DNA from: a bacterium
GTDB lineage: Bacteria > Zhuqueibacterota > Zhuqueibacteria > Residuimicrobiales > Residuimicrobiaceae
NCBI GenBank assembly: GCA_012523655.1
Contig: JAAYTV010000419.1
Location: forward strand, 1-11,198
DNA: 11,198 nt
Direction: 5' to 3'
Position 1 is the first letter of the stretch, and the number at the start of each line of letters is the position of its first letter. Position numbers and translations under genes: made by a program. The notes under the pieces were generated by a model. It was given only the letters and a program-made list of their open reading frames with translations, made no database searches and was not told the origin of the DNA. Below, piece by piece: positions 1-8,400 of the stretch.

Positions 1-315
1 CAGGCATAGCCGTTGCAGCGCCCGCTGCCGGTCTCTGCCGATCAACCGGTCGTACACCCATTTTTTGGCCTGATCCTTGGCCTGCAGCCATTTGCCGGCT
101 GCCGGCGCTGCCGGTGAAGCGGCGGCGGTCTGAATCTCCGTGGTCGCGGCCGGCGGCGCTTGCTGCTCCTGGCTGAAGATCGTGTTCAAAAAGGGGATGA
201 CCGACAGGGTCAAAACGCTGCTGAACACGGTGAAGAAAAGGATGCACACCAGCGATCCCAGGAGATGCGCCCAGTAGGGCTTGATATAGGCAAGTATGCG
301 CAGATAGAGCTTCAT
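1..315 (-). CDS. ABC exporter, MsbA-like, N-terminal fragment (partial)
   Basis: The first 105 residues of a protein that continues beyond the left edge; the ATG is at 315-313. It begins with a short basic/aromatic stretch (MKLYLRILAYIKPYW), then a long hydrophobic helix at about residues 16-43 ending in 'SVIPFLNTIF'. This is the usual start of type IV (MsbA/LmrA-like) half-transporters, which carry a six-helix permease followed by an ATPase on one chain. Such proteins flip lipids, lipid A or drugs across the inner membrane. After the first helix comes an Ala/Pro/Thr-rich stretch (about residues 50-75) in the expected periplasmic loop, then a polar amphipathic segment. The ATPase half is outside the window, so the family call rests on the N-terminus alone and the substrate is unknown. 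It starts 12 nt after the stop of the 60-residue gene, so it is probably the last visible gene of the folate operon. Confidence 0.78.
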   Translation of the reverse strand, partial: MKLYLRILAYIKPYWAHLLGSLVCILFFTVFSSVLTLSVIPFLNTIFSQEQQAPPAATTEIQTAAASPAAPAAGKWLQAKDQAKKWVYDRLIGRDRQRALQRLCL

Positions 316-327
316 AGGGGCGCTGGC

Positions 328-510
328 TTATTTCGGCAAGTCTTTATACTCGACATCTTCAATGTCTGATTCCGATAAATCAAGGGGTTTGGAGTGAGCT
401 TGACCGCGCACCTCCTGATCGCGCGGCGGCGGCGTCTGGCCAAACACGTATTTAAAGATTTTATTGATCACATAAAACAGAATAATCAAGATGAGCAATT
501 GGAAGAACAT
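328..510 (-). CDS. Small membrane-anchored protein of unknown function (60 aa)
   Basis: A 60-residue ORF with an N-terminal hydrophobic helix (about residues 1-23, FFQLLILIILFYVINKIF) and a polar tail that becomes acidic at the end (SESDIEDVEYKDLPK). The layout suggests one transmembrane helix with a short tail, probably cytoplasmic because Lys residues follow the helix. I do not recognise the family with certainty. Small one-helix proteins with an acidic 'D-x-E-[YF]-x-[DE]' tail occur in FCB genomes, some filed under DUF4834-like families, but that link is only an impression. It lies 125 nt downstream of the deoxynucleoside kinase and 12 nt upstream of the ABC exporter ATG, which supports it being a real gene co-transcribed with the exporter. 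A purine-rich GAGG lies upstream but is farther from the ATG than usual. Confidence 0.62.
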   Translation of the reverse strand: MFFQLLILIILFYVINKIFKYVFGQTPPPRDQEVRGQAHSKPLDLSESDIEDVEYKDLPK

Positions 511-635
511 GTGTCACTCTGATTTTCTACCTCAATGGATTGTGGATTCGAATATCTCGCCAGGCAGCCGGCTGAGGACCGCGGACGATCATGGCCGGGT
601 CCTCTCCGGCCCGGGGCGGCAAACGCCGAGGCGGG

Positions 636-1268
636 TCAGCGAGCGGGCGAATAATATTCGATCCCGGAATGGGGCCGCAAAATCTGATTCACCAGTTCAT
701 CCAGATGTTCGCGGTTGTTGACAAAATCGATCAAGGCGCTGTTGACGACCAACAGGGGCGTATCGGTGTAATGAAAGAAAAAACGATTGTAGGCTTCGTT
801 CAAAGAGCGGATATATTCCTCTGAGATCTCTTTTTCGTACGAGCGCCCGCGTTTTTGGATGTTGGCCATCAACCGTTCGACCGAGGATTGCAGATAGACG
901 ACCAGATCGGGTTTCAGGATATCCCGCTCCAACAATCCCGCCACCCGGTCGTAGAGAAACAGCTCCCGGTCCTCCAGGTTCAGATGCGCAGAGATGCGGT
1001 CCTTGGCAAAAAGATAATCCGACACTGTGGCTGGTTGGAACAAATCGGGCTGCAGACTCTCCTGCTGCTGACGATAGCGGCTGAGGAGAAAAAACAGCTG
1101 CACTTGGAACGCATAGCGCGCCGGGTCTTTGTAAAAGTCCGCGAGAAAAGGATTCTCTTCCGGTTTTTCATAAATCACCCGCGCATTCATCCGCTCCCCC
1201 AGCAATCGAGCCATGCTGGTCTTGCCGGCGCCGATCACGCCCTCGATACAAATGTATTTAGGCATCAT
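636..1268 (-). CDS. Deoxynucleoside kinase (dAK/dGK family)
   Basis: A 210-residue protein of the deoxyribonucleoside kinase family, which transfers phosphate from a nucleoside triphosphate to the 5'-OH of a deoxynucleoside in nucleotide salvage. A Walker A P-loop (GVIGAGKTS) covers residues 10-18. 'EKPEENPFLADFY' (34-46) holds the Glu that usually serves as general base. 'YAFQVQLFFLLSRY' (52-65) is the substrate-side helix. Asp84 of 'SDYLF' sits at the position of the usual DRS/ERS-like motif, and Arg140/Arg142 ('KRGRSYEKE') match the phosphate-binding lid. Length is typical. The ATG overlaps the folK stop as ATGA; a second ATG follows at once, so the start may be one codon later. An AAGGA lies 10 nt upstream (1279-1283). 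Kinases of this family sit next to, or are fused to, folK in several FCB bacteria. Base specificity cannot be read from the sequence. Confidence 0.88.
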   Translation of the reverse strand: MMPKYICIEGVIGAGKTSMARLLGERMNARVIYEKPEENPFLADFYKDPARYAFQVQLFFLLSRYRQQQESLQPDLFQPATVSDYLFAKDRISAHLNLEDRELFLYDRVAGLLERDILKPDLVVYLQSSVERLMANIQKRGRSYEKEISEEYIRSLNEAYNRFFFHYTDTPLLVVNSALIDFVNNREHLDELVNQILRPHSGIEYYSPAR

Positions 1269-1834
1269 ATCGTTTGAATCCTTCGACGAAACTCCGTTGA
1301 GGTCAGATACAACTTAACGCGATGAGGATCCGCACAGGCAGATAAAAGCTGCGCGATCGTTTTCCCGAACCCCGGCAACAGCCACTCCGGCGCTATTTCC
1401 GCAAACGGCAAAAGGACAAACCGACGGCCGGTCAAGCGCGGATGCGGAAGAACCAAATCCGGATCGTTGCTCACCTCGTTTGTCATGTTCAGCAGATCCA
1501 AATCAATCGTGCGAGGGCCCCAGCGCTCGCCGCGCCGCCGCCCCAGTTGCCCTTCCACTTGAAGCAGATGGTCCAAAAGCCGCCGCGGCGGCAATGATGT
1601 TAGTATCTGCACAACCGCGTTCAGAAAATCGGCTTGATCGCCCTTGCCCACCGGTTCCGTCTCGTAAACGCTGGACAGGGCCTGCAGCTGGATGTCGGCT
1701 GCCGCCGTCAATCGCCGGACCGCTGCACAAAGATAGTACAGGCGATCGCCCAGATTCGAGCCCATGCTGATGTGGGCGATGCCCTCGCCGCTCGCGTTAC
1801 GGGCGAGCGCGCGTGATTTCAATTTCCGTCCCAT
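1265..1834 (-). CDS. folK: 2-amino-4-hydroxy-6-hydroxymethyldihydropteridine pyrophosphokinase (HPPK)
   Basis: HPPK transfers pyrophosphate from ATP to 6-hydroxymethyl-7,8-dihydropterin, the step after FolB in folate synthesis and before dihydropteroate synthase. The 189-residue product shows the family landmarks: 'MGSNLGDR' (24-31), 'YETEPVG' (57-63) with 'DFLNAVV' (69-75), and 'RWGPRTIDLDLL' (104-115), whose Asp111 and Asp113 are the magnesium ligands. 'LPHPRL' (129-134) and 'RRFVLLPFAEIAP' (137-149) follow. The chosen ATG gives about 20 residues before the first beta strand, more than most relatives, and overlaps the end of folB by 38 nt. The next in-frame ATG (Met24) lies inside the GSN motif and would delete the first strand, so the long form is preferred. 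A TTG at codon 5 is the only other in-frame ATG/GTG/TTG option before it. The stop overlaps the deoxynucleoside kinase start. Confidence 0.95.
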   Translation of the reverse strand: MGRKLKSRALARNASGEGIAHISMGSNLGDRLYYLCAAVRRLTAAADIQLQALSSVYETEPVGKGDQADFLNAVVQILTSLPPRRLLDHLLQVEGQLGRRRGERWGPRTIDLDLLNMTNEVSNDPDLVLPHPRLTGRRFVLLPFAEIAPEWLLPGFGKTIAQLLSACADPHRVKLYLTSTEFRRRIQTI

Positions 1835-2162
1835 CGGTCAGCCCCCCCAGCGGGGCGAACGGCTTGCGCACCGCCACAGTCACTGATCCTACCGGAAAAC
1901 TCTGCAGTATACGTTGAGCGATGTGTTCGCCCAGGGTCTCGATCAAATAAAAGCGATCATTGGTCACGATATTCTGTACCTCGCGGTAAACCTGGCGAAC
2001 GTCGATGGTGTCTTTGAGGCGGTCGCTGGCCGCCGCAGGCGCTGCGTCGAAAACCAGATCCAGGTCCACTTCGAACCGTTGGCCGTTGGTGCGCTCATCT
2101 TGTTCACAACCGTGATAGGCATGAAAAATCATGCCGCGAATGCGAATGTGATCTCTGGTCAT
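1797..2162 (-). CDS. folB: Dihydroneopterin aldolase
   Basis: FolB cleaves 7,8-dihydroneopterin to 6-hydroxymethyl-7,8-dihydropterin and glycolaldehyde. The 121-residue product matches the family in length and motifs: 'IRGMIFHAYHG' (8-18), Glu23 before 'NGQRF' (equivalent to S. aureus Glu22), 'FYLIETLGEHIAQRIL' (71-86) with the pterin-anchoring Glu75, and Lys100 in 'VRKPFAPLGG', the catalytic Lys. Odd point: in the segment 'LKDTIDVRQVY' residue 55 is Val (codon GTT), where relatives carry the conserved active-site Tyr of the DT-V-x-Y motif (S. aureus Tyr54). The rest of the fold looks intact. It is the first gene of the leftward operon, with a GAGG 11 nt upstream of the ATG and a sigma70-like promoter about 30-55 nt upstream. 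FolX-type epimerase relatives are an alternative, but adjacency to folK favours FolB. Confidence 0.92.
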   Translation of the reverse strand: MTRDHIRIRGMIFHAYHGCEQDERTNGQRFEVDLDLVFDAAPAAASDRLKDTIDVRQVYREVQNIVTNDRFYLIETLGEHIAQRILQSFPVGSVTVAVRKPFAPLGGLTDGTEIEITRARP

Positions 2163-2189
2163 TGTTACTGCATCCTCAAGAGTATGGAT

Positions 2190-2218
2190 AATTTATTAAA
2201 ATATGACCAGATTGTCAA
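2190..2218 (-). promoter_or_regulatory. Sigma70-like promoter for the folB operon
   Basis: On the minus strand a perfect TTGACA (2218-2213) is followed after 17 nt by TAAATT (2195-2190), which matches the -10 consensus at four of six positions. Transcription would start near 2183 and give a leader of about 20 nt. That leader carries a GAGG (2177-2174) 11 nt before the folB ATG. Perfect -35 sequence, ideal spacing and position just upstream of the operon make this the best promoter in the window. FCB organisms may use other promoter consensus sequences, so it remains a prediction. Confidence 0.5.
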
Positions 2219-2285
2219 GATAAATTACCTTGGTAAAACTTATTTAAAAATAATAAAATTAGGAAATAAGCGCAGGCTCTTTCTC

Positions 2286-2301
2286 GCGGAAAGCTTTACG
2301 C
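2286..2301. promoter_or_regulatory. Near-palindrome, possible operator
   Basis: GCGGAAAGCTTTACGC is a 16-bp inverted repeat with one mismatched pair. It is bracketed by a 7-bp direct repeat TTTCTCG at 2280-2286 and 2304-2310. It lies between the two divergent genes, just upstream of the presumed -35 region of the rightward gene. Size and symmetry suit a dimeric repressor or activator site, but no protein can be assigned. Confidence 0.3.
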
Positions 2302-2325
2302 AATTTCTCGGATTTTTAGTAGTTT

Positions 2326-2331
2326 TATAAT
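2326..2331 (+). promoter_or_regulatory. Possible -10 element for the giant surface protein gene
   Basis: A perfect TATAAT on the plus strand in AT-rich DNA, about 70 nt upstream of the chosen ATG. The -35 region is poor: TTTCTC at 2304-2309 with 16-nt spacing is the closest. If real, this promoter would depend on an activator or an alternative sigma factor, or the match could be chance in AT-rich sequence. Confidence 0.3.
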
Positions 2332-2365
2332 AAACAAGCTATAACCACTAGGTCTGCCTTTTTCT

Positions 2366-2381
2366 CAGGAGCTAGTTCCTG
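2366..2381. promoter_or_regulatory. Near-palindrome in the 5' leader
   Basis: CAGGAGCTAGTTCCTG is a 16-bp inverted repeat with one mismatched central pair (G-T). As DNA it could be an operator downstream of the promoter. As RNA it could form a short hairpin with a 5-bp stem, ending 10 nt before the GGAG ribosome binding site. Either reading would place it as a control site for the giant gene. Confidence 0.3.
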
Positions 2382-2401
2382 GGAGCGTTTTGGAGATAGG
2401 A

Positions 2402-5400
2402 ATGCTGAAACACCGATTACCAGGCGGGATTTTTTTACTTTTATTGGGTTTTTCGTCCACTGTTCATGCTTCAGCGGATCATACTGTGCCTGTATCGCAA
2501 AAGATGACGCCGGTTTTGCAGCCGACGGCGGACGCGTCTTTGCCAAGTTCGCCGCTGCTTCAACCGCCGCCCAGGGTTCTTGGCGTTTCTCCGCGCCTGA
2601 TGCTGATTGGGGATTCCATTACCGAGGGGCGTGGTGCAACCGATTCCATCGGGTTCCGTAAAATATTGTATCAGCTGTTGCAGTCGGCGGGTCTTTCCCC
2701 GGATTTTGTCGGCAGTTCCGGCGAAGCGCCCTATGAGGGCCATTTCAAGGGCGGCAGCAAGATTTGGGAATTTTCCGCCGGCGGGTCCATGGATGTCGCA
2801 TCGGATATGGACAGATATCATCCTACGGTGGCAGCCATGCATCTGGGCACCAATGGATTCACCACCAACATCGAGCCCATGATCACGCTGGTGAATTATC
2901 TGTTGACCTGGCGCCACGAAAAGGGACAATATCTGCAGTACATCGTCGTCAGCCAGATCATCCCCAGAAAAGGGGAGGACAGTCTGGTGGTGGTATTCAA
3001 TACACGGCTCGCAAAGATGGTCCAGGATTTTCAAAAAGGACATCTCACCGGCCGGTCGGAACCGGTGTATCTGTGCGATCATTTCACGCGGTTTTTGGAA
3101 AATCCTTTGTGGGCTGCCACCAATGCCGCAGTCCTCATGGCTGATGATCTGCATCCCAACACGCGCGGTCATGAAGTGATGGCGCATGCGTATATGGATG
3201 TGTTGGCGCCGCTGATCTCGGGCACGCCGCGGTGGTTCACCGATGCCACCTGGCGTTTCGGCCTAGCGGGGCTTGATCATTATTACGGTGGTCAGGGAAT
3301 GGCGCTGGCGGATCTCAACAACGACGGCAAGGATGAACTGTATCTCAGCCGGATTGCCGCCTCCTCTAAACAGAACCGGCATTCCTTATATGCCAGCGGG
3401 GATACACTCCCATATCCGGAATCCGCAACAGCTTGGCAGGTCAAGGATGCGGGCAACGGCCGGGGAGTGGTGTTCTTTGATATGGACAGCGATGGCGATC
3501 TGGATCTGTTCAACGCTCATTCCCCAGGACAGAACGTTCTGCTCGAAAACGTGAACCATCAATCGTTTCGCGACGTGACCTCCAGCCGCGGCATCGAGTC
3601 CTCTTCCGAAGAAACCACCTCGGTGTTGGCCTTCGATGTGGAAGGCGATGGCGACCTGGATCTGTTTGTGCTCAACAAGCGAGCACCCAACGAATTGTAT
3701 CTGAACGACAGCAAGGGGTATTTCACGCGCAGAGACCGCGGCTGCAATGATGTCCGTGAATCCAGCAGTGTGGAACGCCAGAGCGCGGCGGCGTGCGATT
3801 TCGATCTCGACGGCGATGTGGATCTCTATGTGGTCAAACGTTTCGCCGCCAACCGGCTCTACGTCAATGACGGCGCCGGCGCTTTTACCGACCGCGCCGC
3901 CGCGCTGGGCGTCAATCTGAACCACAAAGGCAACGGCGTCTACTGGAGCGATTTGGACAATGACGGGGATTCCGACCTGCTGATCACCGTATCCGACATC
4001 AGCGGCGACGCCGATCCGCTGCTGCGCGTGTACGAGAACACCGGCGGCACTTTTACCGACGTCAGCGCCGCAGTCGCCATTCCGATGAATGGATATTCAA
4101 TTCTTCTCGCCGACTTTGACAACGACGGCCGGCAGGACATTCTCACCAGCGGAGAATCGCAAGCGGGCGCCCTGTATCGCAACGACGGCGGCCTGCGGTT
4201 CACTCGAGTCGACGACACCGGCGCCGAAGTGTTCGCCGGCGACGTGCGCGCTGCCTCTGCCTGGGATGCGGATAATGACGGCGATATGGATGCATTCTTT
4301 CACCGTTCCGACGCATTCAGCGTGTTGAAGCAGAATACGCTTACCAGTGCCAATCACTTTCTCAAAATCACGGCCAAAGGCCGCTCCGGCCTTTCCGGAG
4401 GATTTGGCGCCAAACTCTGGTGCTATCGCCGCGGTGAACTCGGCAATCCTGCAGCTCTGCTGGGTTATCGTGAGATCGTCTCCGCCTCCGGTCATCTCAC
4501 CCAACCGTCTCCCACCCAGCACTTCGGTCTAGGCAGTGAAACCCGCGTCGATCTGCTGGCGCTTTTTGCCGACGGCACTCTGCGCAGCTTGTGCGATCTG
4601 GCCGCAGACCAATCCATCACCATCGAACCCGAGCTTGCCCCGGTTTCCAGTGGCGTGCCCGCTCAGCTGCTGGTCGAGGCGGGCGGGGCTCAGTCGGCGG
4701 TGGTGGGCCACATGCTGAACGATCCGCTCACGGTCAAACTGGTCGACGCAAACCATCGCCCGGTGGCGAATGTGCGGGTGGATTTCACTGTGCTTTCCGG
4801 CGACGGTCAGTTGATCGAGCCGGCCGCGCCATCCGGCGCCCTCTGGTTAGAGCCGGAGCTGGGAGGCTTGTCCGGCGCAATGCGCTGGTGTTACGATGAT
4901 CAATGCAGCGGCGGCGGACTGATCATGCGTTCTCCGCTTGGCGGCAGCGCCGGTTTCGATACGCTGCGCTTTCAGGTCACTCAGGCCGCGGATTATTATC
5001 TCTGGCTGCGGCTGAAGAATCCGGAGTTGTCGCCGATCGCCCTGTCCGTGAAAATGGATGGCAACGGCGCAGAAACGATGGCCGTACCTCATACGGCAGG
5101 CTGGCGGTGGCAGCGGTTCGCTCTCGCGAACACCGATCGCCTTTATGCGCTCAGCAGCGGCGTCCATGTCCTGCTGGTGCGCTGGGACGCCGGAGCGCTG
5201 CAGATCGATCGGGCGCTGTTCACCATGGATGCCTACTATACGCCTGTGGCGCTGGGTGAGCAGAACAACGATGATCTTTCAGCCACGGATAAAAACGGTC
5301 TGGCCTGGCGTCAGTTGCAGTTGGGAAAAAGCGCCGGCTCCCTGGTCATTCAGGCCAAAGCGCCGCACTATCCTGCAGTGTCGGCAGCGCTGTTCACAGT

Positions 5401-8400
5401 CACTGCGTTGGCCGATAAACCCTTCAGCCTGGTCAAGATTTCCGGCGACAATCAGGTCGCGAGTAAAAAAGGAGAAAGGCTGGCTGAACCGCTGACCGTC
5501 GCAGTGCATGACGCTTTCGGCAATGGCGTGAGCGCACGCCCGGTTCGTTTCAGCGTGCTCTCCGGCGGCGGTACCCTGACTCCTGCGGACGGACAGATCC
5601 TGACCGACGCCTATGGTCAGGCTTCTGTTTTTCTCACCGTAGGCGGCTCCTCCAGCCTGCAGCAGGTCATCGTTGCAACCGACAGCGTGACCAACTCGCC
5701 GGTCTCGTTTCAGGCCACGGTCACCGGCATGGCAACCGAGCTGCGCCTGTACAATTGGACCATGCAAACCGACACGGTGAACCGCGTGCTGAGCAAGCCC
5801 CTGCAGCTTTTTGTGCTTAACGACAGCAGTAAGCCAGTCGTCGCTTTCCCGGTCCGTTTCCACGCCTGGGGCGGTGGACATGTTTCCGCCAGCCAGAGCG
5901 CAAGCAGCGATACAACCATCACGCTCTACACCAATGCAGAGGGCATGGTGCAGGCCTGGTGGCAATTGTCCACACGGGCCGGCGAACAAAAAATCACTGC
6001 GGAAGCACCGGGACTGATCAACTCTCCGGTCACGGCTACGGCTTTGGCGCTGGCCGCTCGTCCGGTTTCTCTTCTGCCGGTTTCCGGCGATCATCAGCAA
6101 GCTCAGGTGGCCACGGCTTTGAAAACGCCTTTTCAGGTGCGGGTTTTGGATGGTTATAACAATCCGGTCTCCGCACAAACCGTGTTGTTTCATGTCAAAA
6201 CCGGTGACGGTCATTTCAACGGCAGCCCTCAGGTTACAGCAGTTTCGAATGCGAATGGGCTGGCGGCTGCGCAATTTACTGTGGGTACCAAGGCGGGGAT
6301 CAACCTCTATACCGTGGAGGTCAGCGCTGCGTTCAGCGTCGCCCCGGCGGTTTTTTGGGCCAGCGCTACCGCCGGCCCTGCAGCTGGATTCACTGCGGTT
6401 TCCGCGACCCAACTAAGCGGCGTTCTTGGTGCGCTCTTGCAGAGCCCAATTCAAGTGGCTGTGACCGACAGCTACAAAAATCCCGTGCCAGGATTTCAGG
6501 TGCAATTTGCCGTGGTGAAAGGCGATGGCGTTTTTTCCAACGGCGCCCAGTCGCTGACCGCTGCGACAGATGAGCAGGGGATCGCCGCCGCCCACTATCG
6601 GGTCGGCACAAAGGCCGGCAGCGACAGCCAATGGATTGAGGCCATGGCCGCTGGCCTGAATCCCAGCAGTTATCTTTTCCGCATTTCAGCGGTTGCCGAT
6701 CGACCGGCTTCGTTGACACCGGCATCCAGCCAGATCCAAGTCGGTTCGATTCACTCCCAGCTGGCGGAGCCGTTTACTGTCCGCGTGACTGATGGACACG
6801 ACAATCCCGTTCCAGGTCATCCAGTGCAATTTACGGTTCTCAGTCCCACCGGCACTTTGCAGGGTCAGCGCAGCCAAACAGTGCTTTCTGATTCATTTGG
6901 ATTGGCAAAGGTCTATCTGGTGCTGGCTGCAGAACGGGGCGACTCGGTTTATGTAGTGGAAGCAACGAGGGATTTCGATAAAGTCCCGCTGCTCAACAGT
7001 CCGGTGCGGTTCTATGCCTCTACGCCGATGACCGTCCCAGCCCGATTGTTTCCTATAACGAATCCGAACCAATGGTTGACCGGCTATGCCCATCAGGAGC
7101 TTGATGAACCGGTGACGGTTCAGGTCATCGATGAGAGCGGATTGGGTGTCGGCCGGGTTGCGGTGATTTTCACAGTGACTGCCGGGACCGGCGTTTTTCT
7201 TCCGGATAGCGTAAAGACTTTGCACGTTGTGAGTGATGCGAACGGCCTGGCGCAGGCGCGCTGGGTTTTGGGTGAAGCAGGCATGAACAACAAGGTATCC
7301 GCAGCCGCCTTTTACGGCGCCACTGAATTGGGTAATTCGCCGGTCATCTATTCGGCAGCGGCTCAGGAGGTCAGCATGCGGATGGAGCTGATTTCTGCGC
7401 CTGTTCCCACGGGAATGGTCTTTACGGCTCTCGCTGAAATGGTCCAGGTAAAGATCACGGATATGAACGGCGCAGCGGTCTCCGGTCATCCGGTTCGGTT
7501 TGCTGTGGCAAAAGGAGGGGGGCTCCTGACCGCCACGTTAGACAGCGTTCAAAATACAGTGACGAACAGCCAGGGGATCGCAGCGGCCGGATGGCGGTTG
7601 GGCACTAAAGCAGGCCAAGCCACTCAACAGCTGCTGATCACCGCGCTTAACGATGCCGGCGCACCGGTGGCCGGGTCGCCGTTGACCGTGACCGCCCTGG
7701 CCCTGCCGGATGTTCCGGATCAAGCTCAATCCGCGCTCACCGCTTCTTCTCCGGCCTACACCGGCAGCGCCACCGGCAGCGCCATCACGCTTATCGTCAA
7801 AGACCGTCATGGCAACACGGTTGCTCAATGTCCGGTCGGTTTGACTGGAAGCGGCCTCGTTGCGACGATTACACCTGCAGAAGGATTGACCGATTCGAGC
7901 GGCATTTTTCGTGCACTAGCTTTTAGCAGCGTTAGCGGCTCATGGACTGTCGTGGCCCGTGACCGGAACGACGGAAAAACCCTGGGTCAGCCGGCCAACG
8001 TGCAATTCGTCAAGCTGACGGCCAAGGAGATGGTCTCTATCGGCGCTTTGAATAAAACCGGCATTGTGGCCGACACCCTGGCTGAGCGAATCCATGTGCA
8101 GGTTTTGGACGAAATCGGTAAAGGCCTGGGTAACAGTCCGGTGGAATTTATCGTCAAAGAGGGCGATGCAGAGTTTCTCATCGACGGTGCTGAGGTGGTC
8201 AATTATCAAGTGCTGGAAAATCTGGACAAAATGCTCGAGATCTTGACCGACCAAAACGGCGAGGCCAGAATCCGGCTGCTGCTCGGAACGCACAGCGGGG
8301 TCATTCGCGTGACGGTTCGGGTGAAGAACACCGCTCTGCAATTGGCTTATCAGGTGAAGCTCTTGGCCGGCGCGCCCGCCCGTCTGGACAAAATCAGCGG

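Noticed and set aside
593..611. GGCCGG / CCGGCC hairpin in the gap after the deoxynucleoside kinase, considered as a terminator
   Set aside because: The stem is only 6 bp with a 7-nt loop, and no T-tract follows on the minus strand. In GC-rich DNA this is easily chance.
855..1277. 140-codon plus-strand open frame opposite the deoxynucleoside kinase
   Set aside because: Shadow of a well-supported gene on the other strand; no family motifs.
2390..2404. TTG at 2390 as the start of the giant protein
   Set aside because: The GGAG at 2392-2395 would lie inside the coding region, while it is ideally placed for the ATG at 2402, which also gives a cleaner signal peptide.
2471..3187. 238-codon minus-strand open frame opposite the SGNH domain
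   Set aside because: The plus strand carries intact catalytic motifs here; the antisense frame has no motifs, and no promoter or ribosome binding site was seen for it.
5279..6412. 377-codon open frame on the minus strand inside the giant gene
   Set aside because: It is antisense to the Big-1 modules, whose protein pattern is clear on the plus strand. The antisense product has no recognisable domain and is a by-product of GC-rich codon use.
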